This document shows, piece after piece, positions 15,358 to 24,581 of a stretch of DNA of 64,000 bases (its first letter is position 1; every line of letters begins with the position of its first letter). The notes beneath the pieces were generated by a model, which was not told where the DNA came from, did no database searches, and saw only the letters and a list, made by a program, of their open reading frames with translations. This DNA comes from Salinimicrobium gaetbulicola. Its GTDB lineage: Bacteria; Bacteroidota; Bacteroidia; Flavobacteriales; Flavobacteriaceae. The DNA is taken from positions 744,001 to 808,000 of the forward strand of contig NZ_JBHTJP010000035.1 of the NCBI RefSeq assembly GCF_042676025.1. Direction: 5' to 3'. Made by a program: the position numbers and the translations under genes.

Positions 15358-18300
15358 ATGCTAAATAAAGGCATCAAATTTCTAATAGAAAACAAACTTG
15401 TAGCTATCCTTCTTCTCCTGTTATTTGTGGGATGGGGAATAGTTACAGCACCTTTTAACTGGGAAACCGGGATTCTGCCAACAGATCCTGTCGCGGTTGA
15501 CGCGATTCCAGATATTGGTGAGAACCAGCAGATAGTTTTTACCAAGTGGCCGGGAAGATCTCCTCAGGATATTGAGGATCAGATCACCTATCCGCTAACC
15601 ACTTCTTTACTCGGGATCCCCGGGGTGAAAACCATTCGAAGTTCCTCAATGTTCGGCTTTTCGAGCATTTACATCATTTTTGAAGAAGACATTGAATTTT
15701 ACTGGAGCCGTAGCCGGATTCTTGAAAAGCTGAATTCCCTACCCAGCAATTTACTACCCGAAGGGGTGAATCCGGCTCTAGGCCCTGATGCGACTGGTCT
15801 CGGACAGATCTTCTGGTATACTTTGGAAGGGAGAGATAAGGATGGCAATGTTACAGGCGGTTGGGATCTCCATGAGTTGAGGAGTATTCAGGACTATTAC
15901 GTGAAATATGCGCTTTCAGGAGCCAGTGGAGTTTCTGAAGTAGCTTCCATCGGAGGATATGTTCAGGAATATCAGATTGATGTGAACCCTGAACTTATGC
16001 GTCAGTATGACATTGGTTTGAAGCAGGTGGTCATGGCTGTAAAAGAAAGTAACCGGGATATAGGCGCGCAAACCCTGGAGATCAATCAGGCGGAATACCT
16101 TGTTCGCGGACTGGGATATGTCAAATCCATCGAGGATATAGAAAATGCCGTGGTTACTTCAGAAGACTACACCTCCATACGCATAAAAGACATCGCTAAA
16201 GTTTCTTTAGGGCCTGCCCAAAGACGCGGAATACTTGATAAGGAAGGCGCTGAGGTTGTAGGTGGAGTAGTGGTTGCACGTTATGGAGCCAATCCATTAG
16301 AGGTGATCAATAATGTGAAGGAACAGATAGCTGAGATAAGTGGTGGACTTCCTTCAAAGGAATTGAGTGACGGGCGAGTTTCCCAGGTCACTATTGTTCC
16401 TTTCTATGACAGGACAGAACTTATACAGGAAACTCTTGGCACTTTGAATGAAGCTCTTAGCCTGGAGATCCTGATTACAATTCTCGTCATCATTATAATG
16501 GTGTATAATTTAAGGGCCTCAATACTCATTTCGAGCTTGCTGCCGGTTGCCGTGCTGATGGTCTTTATTTCCATGAAGCTCTTTGATGTTCCGGCAAATA
16601 TTGTCGCCCTCTCGGGTATTGCAATTGCTATTGGTACCATGGTAGATGTAGGGGTCATACTTTCCGAAAATATTCTACGGCATATTGACGAACTGAGTAC
16701 CGATGAAAATGGGAAGAGACTGCCAATAAATACGATTGTATATAATGCCACTTCTGAAGTTTCAGGAGCTATTTTGACAGCGGTACTTACCACGATAATA
16801 AGTTTTATCCCGGTGTTTACGATGATAGGTGCCGAAGGTAAGCTGTTCCGACCCCTGGCCTTTACCAAAACCATGGCCCTTACGGCTTCTCTTATTGTGG
16901 CGCTGTTTTTAATTCCGCCTTTTGCCGCGGCTTTCTTTAAGAAAAGGACTGCGCGAACAAGTGTCGGGTTTGTCGTGAATACATTATTGATAATAGCAGG
17001 GATTACAGCTCTTGGGTTTGGGTATTTTATAGGTATTGTTGCAATCGCATTTGGGGTTACAGGATTGATGCTTCTTAAAAAGAAGATCACTTCCAAAAAA
17101 TCTAATCTTATAAATGTTATCATCTCTGCCTTTGCTATTGTATACCTGCTGGCTGAATACTGGAGACCCTTAGGTTTCGATCGGAGTGTTGTAATGAACT
17201 TTTTATTCGTGGGATTGATAGCCTTTGGGCTTTTGGGAGCATTTACTGTTTTTCGAAATTATTATACCCGTATTCTTACCTGGACTCTGGATAATAAGAT
17301 CTTATTCCTCTCTGTGCCTGCGGTTGTTGTGATCCTGGGATTTTTGATAATGAGAAATACCGGAAAGGAATTCATGCCTTCACTTAATGAAGGATCTTTT
17401 CTGTTGATGCCTACATCTTTACCTCATGCCGGGGTTGAAGAGAATAAAAGGGTGTTGCAGCAACTGGATATGGCAGTTGCAGGGATTCCGGAGATAGAAA
17501 CCGTGGTGGGAAAAGCCGGCCGTACAGAATCAGCCCTTGACCCTGCACCTCTTTCAATGTATGAGAACATCATTCAGTACAGATCTGAGTACATGCGTAA
17601 TGAAGAGGGAGAACCGCAACGTTACCAGGTTAATGAGGATGGTTTATTTATACTGAAAAGCGGGAAACTGGCATTAAACCCTAATACTGAAGTAGATGAA
17701 GATGCCAATTATGAAAGCTCAAGTATAAAAGATCCGCTTAAAGTTAACAGGGAGCAATTGATCCCCGATGAGGATGGGGAATACTTCAGAAACTGGAGAC
17801 CTCATATTCAGTCCCCTGACGATATCTGGAACGAAATTGTGAAGGTGACCAAATTGCCCGGAGTGACCTCAGCACCAAAACTGCAACCTATTGAAACGCG
17901 TCTTGTCATGTTGCAAACCGGGATGCGGGCTCCTATGGGGATCAAGGTGAAAGGACCTGACCTCAAAACGATAGAAGCTTTCGGTTTAAAACTGGAAGAT
18001 ATTTTGAAGGAGGCTGAAGGTGTAAAGGATGAAGCCGTTTTTGCTGACAGGATAGTGGGAAAACCTTATCTCCTCATTGATATAAAACGGGATAGACTGG
18101 CGCGTTACGGTATTGCCATTGAAGATGTACAGCAGGTGCTTGAAGTTGCGGTAGGAGGAATGGTCATTTCCCAAACGGTAGAAGGCCGGGAAAGATATGG
18201 AATGAGGGTTCGCTATCCGAGGGAGCTACGGGCGAACCCTCAGGATATTAAAGATATCTACATTCCCGTGGAAGGAGGAAACTCCGTACCGCTGGGAGAA

Positions 18301-19110
18301 TTGGTAGAGGTAAGGTATGAACAGGGCCCGCAGGTTATCAAGAGTGAAGATACCTTCCTTATAGGCTATGTGCTGTTCGATAAGTTAGATGGGTTTGCCG
18401 AAGTTGATGTAGTAGAAAATGCTCAGGATCTGATCAAAGAAAAAATTGACTCAGGTGAATTGTCAGTTCCTGAAGGAATTACTTATAGGTTTACAGGAAC
18501 ATATGAGAACCAGCTTAGAGCTGAAAAGACTCTCTCGGTGGTAGTGCCTCTTTCCCTTATCATAATCTTCCTTATTCTATATTTCCAGTTTAGGTCGGTT
18601 TCGACGTCATTAATGGTGTTTACCGGGATAGCTGTCGCTTTTGCAGGTGGATTCCTAATGATCTGGTTCTACGGTCAGGAGTGGTTCTTAAATTTCAGTT
18701 TTTTCGGTGAAAACCTGAGGGACCTTTTCCAGATGCGCACTATTAATTTAAGTGTTGCCGTTTGGGTAGGTTTCATTGCCTTATTCGGGATCGCTACAGA
18801 TGACGGTGTGGTTATGGCTACCTACCTCACGCAGACTTTCGACAGGAATGTTCCGAAAACAAGAGAAGAGATAAGAGCTTCTGTGATCGAGGCAGGTGAG
18901 AAAAGGATCCGTCCTTGTTTGATGACAACAGCCACCACCATTTTGGCCCTTCTGCCGATCCTGACATCGACGGGACGCGGAAGTGATATTATGATCCCTA
19001 TGGCGATCCCAAGTTTTGGAGGAATGTTGATCGCTCTTATGACGCTGTTTGTAGTTCCGGTTTTATATAGCTGGCGTAAAGAAGCGGAATTGAAAAGAAT
19101 AAAGAACTAA
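15358..19110 (+). CDS. cusA: CusA-type heavy metal efflux RND pump
   Basis: The inner membrane, proton-driven engine of a tripartite Cu(I)/Ag(I) exporter. It is 1250 residues, about 200 longer than E. coli CusA. The three methionines of the CusA metal site are present by alignment: Met684 (LLMPTSLP), Met851 (VMLQTG) and Met935 (VGGMVIS). The charged helix GIAIAIGTMVDVG carries the relay Asp. The extra length is partly an insert of about 100 residues (roughly 531-632) with four added hydrophobic segments, and about 80 hydrophilic residues near 745-825. The tolC-like and cusB-like genes follow 12 and 31 bases apart, so this is one operon. Confidence 0.94.
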   Translation: MLNKGIKFLIENKLVAILLLLLFVGWGIVTAPFNWETGILPTDPVAVDAIPDIGENQQIVFTKWPGRSPQDIEDQITYPLTTSLLGIPGVKTIRSSSMFGFSSIYIIFEEDIEFYWSRSRILEKLNSLPSNLLPEGVNPALGPDATGLGQIFWYTLEGRDKDGNVTGGWDLHELRSIQDYYVKYALSGASGVSEVASIGGYVQEYQIDVNPELMRQYDIGLKQVVMAVKESNRDIGAQTLEINQAEYLVRGLGYVKSIEDIENAVVTSEDYTSIRIKDIAKVSLGPAQRRGILDKEGAEVVGGVVVARYGANPLEVINNVKEQIAEISGGLPSKELSDGRVSQVTIVPFYDRTELIQETLGTLNEALSLEILITILVIIIMVYNLRASILISSLLPVAVLMVFISMKLFDVPANIVALSGIAIAIGTMVDVGVILSENILRHIDELSTDENGKRLPINTIVYNATSEVSGAILTAVLTTIISFIPVFTMIGAEGKLFRPLAFTKTMALTASLIVALFLIPPFAAAFFKKRTARTSVGFVVNTLLIIAGITALGFGYFIGIVAIAFGVTGLMLLKKKITSKKSNLINVIISAFAIVYLLAEYWRPLGFDRSVVMNFLFVGLIAFGLLGAFTVFRNYYTRILTWTLDNKILFLSVPAVVVILGFLIMRNTGKEFMPSLNEGSFLLMPTSLPHAGVEENKRVLQQLDMAVAGIPEIETVVGKAGRTESALDPAPLSMYENIIQYRSEYMRNEEGEPQRYQVNEDGLFILKSGKLALNPNTEVDEDANYESSSIKDPLKVNREQLIPDEDGEYFRNWRPHIQSPDDIWNEIVKVTKLPGVTSAPKLQPIETRLVMLQTGMRAPMGIKVKGPDLKTIEAFGLKLEDILKEAEGVKDEAVFADRIVGKPYLLIDIKRDRLARYGIAIEDVQQVLEVAVGGMVISQTVEGRERYGMRVRYPRELRANPQDIKDIYIPVEGGNSVPLGELVEVRYEQGPQVIKSEDTFLIGYVLFDKLDGFAEVDVVENAQDLIKEKIDSGELSVPEGITYRFTGTYENQLRAEKTLSVVVPLSLIIIFLILYFQFRSVSTSLMVFTGIAVAFAGGFLMIWFYGQEWFLNFSFFGENLRDLFQMRTINLSVAVWVGFIALFGIATDDGVVMATYLTQTFDRNVPKTREEIRASVIEAGEKRIRPCLMTTATTILALLPILTSTGRGSDIMIPMAIPSFGGMLIALMTLFVVPVLYSWRKEAELKRIKN

Positions 19111-19122
19111 AAGAATATTAGG

Positions 19123-20385
19123 ATGAAAATTAATTTGAAAAAATTCAAAAGTTTGTCCCGAATAAATATAGGAGAAACCTTGTTTGTACTTTTCCTTATT
19201 CTTTTTGGATTTAACGGAAAGGCTCAACAACTAGAGTCATATATACTGGAAGCAGAAAAGAACAACCCGGAAATTCAGAAATTTGAACTCCGATTTGACC
19301 TTGCTTCTGAAAAGGTTAAGGAAGTTAATTCTTTACCCGATACTGAATTTAGCGCGGGTTATTTTATCAGCGAACCCGAGACCAGGACTGGGGCTCAAAA
19401 AGCCCGTTTTTCAGTCCGCCAAATGATACCCTGGTTCGGAACTATTACCACCCGGGAGAACTATGCCAGTGCTATGGCTGAAGCTGAATATGTTGAAGTT
19501 TCGGTAGCGCGGAGAAAACTGGCCTTATCTGTGGCCCAATCCTATTACAGGTTGTATTCTCTGAAAGCCAGGAAAGAGGTGTTGATTGAGAACATTGAAT
19601 TGTTGGAGGTGTATCGTGAGTTGGCTTTAAATTCACTTGAGGTGGGAAGTGCTTCAGCCGTAGACGTGCTTCGGCTTCAAATGAGACAGAATGACCTTGA
19701 TCAGCAAAAGGAAACCATAGAGCAGGATCTGGAGGCTGAAAAAGTGAATTTCAACAACTTATTGAATCGAAAAGAAGATCTGGAGATAACCGTTGTTGAT
19801 TCCATGGCGATTCCAAATGAAGCCGTAATGGAGACTTTGACCGTCGCAGAAGTGCATCCGGAGTTGTTGAAATTCGAACGTTTGTATGAATCCATCAATG
19901 AGGCGGAAGCGTTAAACAGGAAAGATGCTCTTCCAAAGCTTGGATTCGGGCTGGATTATATCCCGGTAGCAGAGCGTACTGACATGGTGGTAGATGAAAA
20001 CGGAAAAGATATCCTTATGCCTATGGTTTCGGTTTCAATTCCAATTTTCAATAACAAGTACAAATCGGTTACGCGCCAGAATGAGATCAGGCAAAAGGAA
20101 ATTCTGTCTCAACGAGAGGAAAGACAAAATATGTTGGAAAATTTGCTGGCTTCGGCTGTAAGCAACCGAAGATCGGCCAGGATCACGGCAAATACATTTA
20201 TACGCAATATCAAACAGGCCAAGGACGCAGAAGAAATACTGGTTAAGAATTATGAAACCGGGACTATAGATTTTGACGATGTTCTGGATATCCAGGAAAT
20301 GCAGTTGAGATTTCAGACCGGATTGATTGAAGCCGTAAAAAACTATTACCAGCAGACGGCCCTGGTAAACTATTTGACCAATTAA
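19123..20385 (+). CDS. TolC-family outer membrane efflux protein (CusC-like)
   Basis: A 420-residue outer membrane channel of the RND tripartite pump. A signal segment covers about residues 18-35 (ending GKAQQ), followed by two OEP-type repeats rich in heptads, for example ENIELLEVYRELALNSLEVGSASAVDVLRLQ. The start at 19123 follows cusA by 12 bases and precedes the adaptor by 31, which defines its partner proteins. It lacks the N-terminal lipid-anchor cysteine of E. coli CusC. Confidence 0.9.
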   Translation: MKINLKKFKSLSRINIGETLFVLFLILFGFNGKAQQLESYILEAEKNNPEIQKFELRFDLASEKVKEVNSLPDTEFSAGYFISEPETRTGAQKARFSVRQMIPWFGTITTRENYASAMAEAEYVEVSVARRKLALSVAQSYYRLYSLKARKEVLIENIELLEVYRELALNSLEVGSASAVDVLRLQMRQNDLDQQKETIEQDLEAEKVNFNNLLNRKEDLEITVVDSMAIPNEAVMETLTVAEVHPELLKFERLYESINEAEALNRKDALPKLGFGLDYIPVAERTDMVVDENGKDILMPMVSVSIPIFNNKYKSVTRQNEIRQKEILSQREERQNMLENLLASAVSNRRSARITANTFIRNIKQAKDAEEILVKNYETGTIDFDDVLDIQEMQLRFQTGLIEAVKNYYQQTALVNYLTN

Positions 20386-20416
20386 AACAGAAAGATCATT
20401 TCTTAATACGAATAAG

Positions 20417-22123
20417 ATGAAAAGAATATTAATATACCTAGGAATATTGGTGGCCGGCCTGGCGCTGGGCTACTGGATGTTTAGTGGTTCTGATGCAAAC
20501 GTAAGCGATGCGGCTCACGATCATGAAGGAGAATCGGCAACCCAGATGTGGACTTGTTCCATGCATCCGCAGATCATGCAGCCGGAACCAGGAGATTGCC
20601 CTATCTGCGGAATGGATTTGATCCCTGCTGAAGCGGGAGCAGACGGTCTGGCTGCTGATCAATTTAAACTTTCAGAGAATGCTCTGGCCCTGGCTAATAT
20701 TCAGACCACAATTGTGGGTGGCGGAGAAATTGGAAGTAACAATCTGAAGCTTTCAGGAAAAATACAGGTGAACGAGGAAGCAAATGCGGTACAGGTAGCC
20801 TATTTCGCCGGAAGGATCGAAGATCTGAATGTGAATTTCACCGGGGAACAGGTGAATCGTGGGCAATTACTGGCAACCATCTATTCACCTGAACTGGTTG
20901 CGGCTCAACAAGAATTACTAACGGCAGCCCGAATGAAAGAAAGTCAGCCGGCTTTATACAATGCGGTTAGAAATAAGCTGAAACTGTGGAAACTTTCAGA
21001 TAAGCAGATCGAGGCGATAGAAGCATCAGGTGCTGTTAGAGAGAATTTTCCTGTGTATGCCACGGTAAACGGAACTGTAACAGATAAACTGGTACAGGAA
21101 GGAGATTACGTGAAGCAGGGGCAGCCCCTTTATAAGATTTCAAACTTAAACAGTGTTTGGGCGGTTTTTGATGCTTATGAGAACCAGATCAGGAATATTG
21201 AGGTAGGGCAGGAGATCACTATTACTACAAATGCTTATCCAGAAAAGGAATTTAAAGCCACTGTTTCTTTTATCGATCCAGTGCTAAATACCTCAAGTAG
21301 AACTGTACAGGTTAGGGCCGACCTGGAAAACAAGAATAACATCTTCAAGCCGGGAATGTTCGTGCAGGGAGAAGTGAAAACAGCCGGAGTGGAAACAGAA
21401 GAGGTAACAGTTAACATTCCGAAATCTGCGGTGCTCTGGACAGGAGATCGCTCCCTGGTATATGTAAAACCTGTTCCAACCGAGCCTGTATTTGAAATGA
21501 GGGAAGTAACACTTGGAAGATCCATGGGAGACAGGTATGTTGTTCTCGAAGGTTTGGAGAATGGGGAGGAAATAGTAGTAAACGGAACTTTCACCGTAGA
21601 TGCTGCCGCCCAGTTGCAGGGAAAAAAATCCATGATGAATGCAAGTGAAGGAATGCCTGAGGATCCGGAACAGATGAAGATGAATTTACCGGAAACTTTC
21701 CAGAAGGATTTCACTACTGTGCTAAGTACGTATTTTGAATTGAAAGACGCCTTTGTAAGCTCTGATGTAGAAAATGTAAAGTCTAATGCTTATAAAATGC
21801 TTCAGGAAGTGAAAAGCCTTAAAACCGGTAATTTGGGAGCTATGGAAGTTTCCCATGTGAACGAAATGGTCCAAATGCTGCAGGCTATTTCTGAAAATGA
21901 TGTACTGGAGAATCAGCGGGAGCATTTTATTGTACTCTCAAAGAATATGATCGCTTTTGCTTCTAATCTGGATGAAATTGATACCCCGGTTTTTGTGCAG
22001 CATTGTCCTATGGCAAACACTAATAAAGGAGCAGATTGGTTAAGCCTTTCCGAAGATGTTAAGAATCCTTATTACGGTGAGGCCATGTTGACCTGTGGCG
22101 AAGTCGTCAAAAGAATTAAGTAA
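20417..22123 (+). CDS. cusB: CusB-type periplasmic adaptor with metal-binding ends
   Basis: A 568-residue membrane fusion protein linking pump and outer membrane channel. The order is N-terminal anchor (1-22), His-rich linker, a heavy-metal-binding module (WTCSMHPQIM...CPICGMDLIP, about 45-75), the HlyD-like barrel-sandwich and beta-barrel core (about 110-400), then a C-terminal DUF3347-like domain (about 435-568) ending in HCPMA...NPYYGEAMLTCGEV. The added N-terminal module and C-terminal domain are not in E. coli CusB and suggest extra copper capture in the periplasm. The C-terminal domain is related to the two following lipoproteins. Confidence 0.92.
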   Translation: MKRILIYLGILVAGLALGYWMFSGSDANVSDAAHDHEGESATQMWTCSMHPQIMQPEPGDCPICGMDLIPAEAGADGLAADQFKLSENALALANIQTTIVGGGEIGSNNLKLSGKIQVNEEANAVQVAYFAGRIEDLNVNFTGEQVNRGQLLATIYSPELVAAQQELLTAARMKESQPALYNAVRNKLKLWKLSDKQIEAIEASGAVRENFPVYATVNGTVTDKLVQEGDYVKQGQPLYKISNLNSVWAVFDAYENQIRNIEVGQEITITTNAYPEKEFKATVSFIDPVLNTSSRTVQVRADLENKNNIFKPGMFVQGEVKTAGVETEEVTVNIPKSAVLWTGDRSLVYVKPVPTEPVFEMREVTLGRSMGDRYVVLEGLENGEEIVVNGTFTVDAAAQLQGKKSMMNASEGMPEDPEQMKMNLPETFQKDFTTVLSTYFELKDAFVSSDVENVKSNAYKMLQEVKSLKTGNLGAMEVSHVNEMVQMLQAISENDVLENQREHFIVLSKNMIAFASNLDEIDTPVFVQHCPMANTNKGADWLSLSEDVKNPYYGEAMLTCGEVVKRIK

Positions 22124-22155
22124 ATCCATAACTTTAACTATAAATAAATTTTAAA

Positions 22156-22740
22156 ATGAAAAACGCAAGATTATTATTAATGGCCTTTTTGGGAGCGATC
22201 ACCTTAAATTCATGTGGTGATTCTAAAAAGGAGAATGAAGCTGAAGATGCAACGCATGCAGATCATGAAATGCATATGGAAGGTGAAGAAATGCATGAGA
22301 TGAGCCAGGAAATGGATCACTCTGCAATGACTGCTGAAATGGCATTTAAAGATGAGAAAATGGCTGCTGTATATGGACACTATGATCATATCAAAACAGC
22401 CTTAGTGAAGAGTGATGCTGCCGAAGCTCAAAATGGCGGTAAAATGCTGGTTGACGCTTTACAGGCTGCAGGTGGTAAGGAAGATGCTATGAGCGCAGCT
22501 CAAAAGATCGCTCAAAGCTCAGAACTAAACGAGCAGAGAACCGCATTTTCAGACCTTTCTTCGGCGGTAGAAGAAATGATGGCAGGAACCCTAAGTTCTG
22601 GAGCTATTTACAAGCAGTACTGCCCGATGGCTTTTGAAGGAAAAGGCGGATACTGGCTTTCATCTTCTGAAGAGATCCGCAACCCATACTACGGTGATAA
22701 GATGCTTAAGTGTGGTAGCGTAAGAGATACCATTAAATAG
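22156..22740 (+). CDS. DUF3347 lipoprotein, His/Met-rich
   Basis: A 194-residue lipoprotein with a signal ending LNSC (Cys20). A His/Met/Glu-rich linker follows (about 33-62, with many HxxHxMxxE and MxH groups), then a DUF3347 domain with the closing signature YCPMAF...GGYWLSSSEEIRNPYYGDKMLKCGSV. It probably buffers copper in the envelope and passes it to the adaptor, whose C-terminus is the same fold. That role is inferred from residue content and neighbours. Confidence 0.88.
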   Translation: MKNARLLLMAFLGAITLNSCGDSKKENEAEDATHADHEMHMEGEEMHEMSQEMDHSAMTAEMAFKDEKMAAVYGHYDHIKTALVKSDAAEAQNGGKMLVDALQAAGGKEDAMSAAQKIAQSSELNEQRTAFSDLSSAVEEMMAGTLSSGAIYKQYCPMAFEGKGGYWLSSSEEIRNPYYGDKMLKCGSVRDTIK

Positions 22741-22749
22741 AATTTAAAG

Positions 22750-23310
22750 GTGAAACTGTATATTAAAAATATGGTTTGTAACCGCTGTATCATGGTGGTG
22801 AAGTCTGAGCTGGAAAAGTTCGGGCTTCATCCCGTTACAGTGACTCTTGGGGAGGTGGAACTCGACCAGGAGATCACCCCTGCTCAAAAAAAGGAACTGG
22901 CCGATCACTTCAAGGATCTGGGTTTCGAACTTATAGACGATAAGAAAACCCGGCTCATAGAAAATATCAAAACTAGTATTCTGCAACAAGTACATTACTC
23001 TGAAGAGCCTCTTAAAATCACATTTTCAGAATACCTTTCCGAAAGATTCCACCAGGATTATTCGGCTCTCAGCAAGTTGTTTTCTGAAGTTCAGGGAATG
23101 ACCATTGAACAATATGTCATCACTCAGAAGATTGAGAAAGTAAAGGAGCTTCTGGTCTATGACGAACTTTCCCTTAGTGAAATTGCCTTGCAGCTGAATT
23201 ATTCCAGCGTTTCCCACCTTAGCAAGCAGTTCAAAAAGGTCACCGGTCTCACGCCTACGCATTTTAAACAGGTGAAGGAGAACAAACGTATTCCCCTCGA
23301 TAAGCTTTAG
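22750..23310 (+). CDS. AraC-type regulator with CxxC heavy-metal-like N-terminus
   Basis: A 186-residue protein from a GTG start 9 bases after the DUF3347 stop. Residues 1-65 resemble an HMA-like fold with MVCNRC (Cys10, Cys13) and a pattern similar to the P-type ATPase domains. Residues about 85-180 form an AraC helix-turn-helix pair: FSEVQGMTIEQYVITQKIEK and LSLSEIALQLNYSSVSHLSKQFKK. Metal-dependent control of the island is inferred, since it sits inside the operon and has a metal-binding-type sensor. It differs from MerR-type CueR and from the CusRS two-component system. Confidence 0.88.
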   Translation: MKLYIKNMVCNRCIMVVKSELEKFGLHPVTVTLGEVELDQEITPAQKKELADHFKDLGFELIDDKKTRLIENIKTSILQQVHYSEEPLKITFSEYLSERFHQDYSALSKLFSEVQGMTIEQYVITQKIEKVKELLVYDELSLSEIALQLNYSSVSHLSKQFKKVTGLTPTHFKQVKENKRIPLDKL

Positions 23311-23439
23311 ATCAATTTTTCTTCAGGAATTGAGAAAATTCTTTTAAACCAGCGGTTTGATTGAGTTTTACCAATTCTTTATGAAAGATTCCATAGCCTT
23401 TTTTCGAATTTAGTATTAAAGAAACTAAATTTTAAAGCT

Positions 23440-23983
23440 ATGAAAGTCTTAAACTTCTGTATGGTCTTTTTGCTGACCACTGTGCTGTTCTCCTGTAAAG
23501 GCGAGAAGGAAAATCAATCGGTAGAGATCAAAACTCCTGAAGAGGTGAAAAAAAGCTGAAAAAAAGACCGCAGATGTTGCCGACCAGGATTTTATAGATG
23601 GAATGACCGGGAAGATATGGCACAATTACCTCGAAATAAAATTCGCCCTTACCAATGAGGATACGGATAAGGTGAATGAGGTCGCCGAGGCGATGGCCGA
23701 TTCTTTCTCTCCTGAAAGGCAAGAAATGAAAACTCTAGCCCAACAATTGGCAGAAACAGATGATATAGAAGAACAAAGAAAATTGTTCGCTGCTTTTACC
23801 GAAAAAGCGGGGCCCATGTTTGAAGATGCCCTGTCTAAAGGGACCATTTATAAGAAGTATTGTCCTATGGCTTTTAACAATAAGGGAGCTTATTGGTATG
23901 CGGATGTTAAAGAGATCTCCAACCCGTATTTCGGTGAAAAAATGCCCGACTGCGGGTCAGTGGAAAAAACCATTAAAAAGTAA
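23440..23983 (+). pseudogene. Second DUF3347 lipoprotein, frameshifted at a 7-A run
   Basis: The ATG at 23440 starts a lipoprotein signal (ending LFSC, Cys19) and reads 38 codons to a TGA just after an A7 run at 23548-23554. One base out of phase, the protein continues AEKKTADVADQDFIDGMTGK and on through a complete DUF3347 domain to 23983, ending YCPMAF...NPYFGEKMPDCGSV. Removing one A gives about 180 residues without a break. This is either a sequencing error, a true frameshift, or a site of polymerase slippage. It would be a paralogue of the lipoprotein at 22156. Confidence 0.85.
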
Positions 23984-24010
23984 AATAATTTCCAACCAAA
24001 AAACTCAAAG

Positions 24011-24499
24011 ATGGAATCTAAACAAGATAAAAAAATGAAAGGCGGTAACTACGGAAAATTTTTCTGGATGCTTGGACTTTCATTTATAGCCATGTACATC
24101 ACTATGTATCTGAACACTTATGAGTTCGATCACGTGTACTTTAGTCTTACCAGGTTTTATATGACCTGTCTGGGAATTTCTGCAATGGCGGTTATCATGC
24201 TTTCATTCATGCTGAATATGTATAAGAACAGGAAAAAGAATATAGGAATTTATGTGGGCAGTGCCTTACTTTTTGTTTCGGCGCTGGGACTGGTAAGAGC
24301 CCAGGCACCTGTCATTGGGGATGTGCTATATATGAAAGCTATGATCCCTCACCATTCCATCGCCATATTAACCAGTAAAAGGGCAGATATCAAAGATCCG
24401 GAAACTAAAAAACTTGCGGAAGAGATCATTGAAGCTCAAAAGCGAGAGATCGCGCAAATGAAAAAGATAATTTACAGGCTGGAGAACCAGGAGGATTAG
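24011..24499 (+). CDS. DUF305 membrane protein
   Basis: A 162-residue protein with about three membrane helices (roughly 19-33, 52-67, 78-96) and a C-terminal DUF305 segment marked by YMKAMIPHHSIAILTSKRA, followed by a helix with EIIEAQKREIAQMKK. DUF305 proteins bind metal through His/Met residues and are frequent in copper and silver islands. It is 27 bases after the second DUF3347 gene and 82 bases before copA. A metal role is inferred from context. Confidence 0.88.
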   Translation: MESKQDKKMKGGNYGKFFWMLGLSFIAMYITMYLNTYEFDHVYFSLTRFYMTCLGISAMAVIMLSFMLNMYKNRKKNIGIYVGSALLFVSALGLVRAQAPVIGDVLYMKAMIPHHSIAILTSKRADIKDPETKKLAEEIIEAQKREIAQMKKIIYRLENQED

Positions 24500-24581
24500 G
24501 GAAATCTTGCCATAAATTTCCAGAATTATATAACGCTCCTGTCTTTTTTCCTGCGAACTTTGTTTAGTAAAGTTAAAAGAT

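Noticed and set aside
16404..17123. A 239-codon open frame antisense to the RND pump gene
   Set aside because: It lies wholly within cusA, has no domain or signal, and mirrors codon bias of the real gene.
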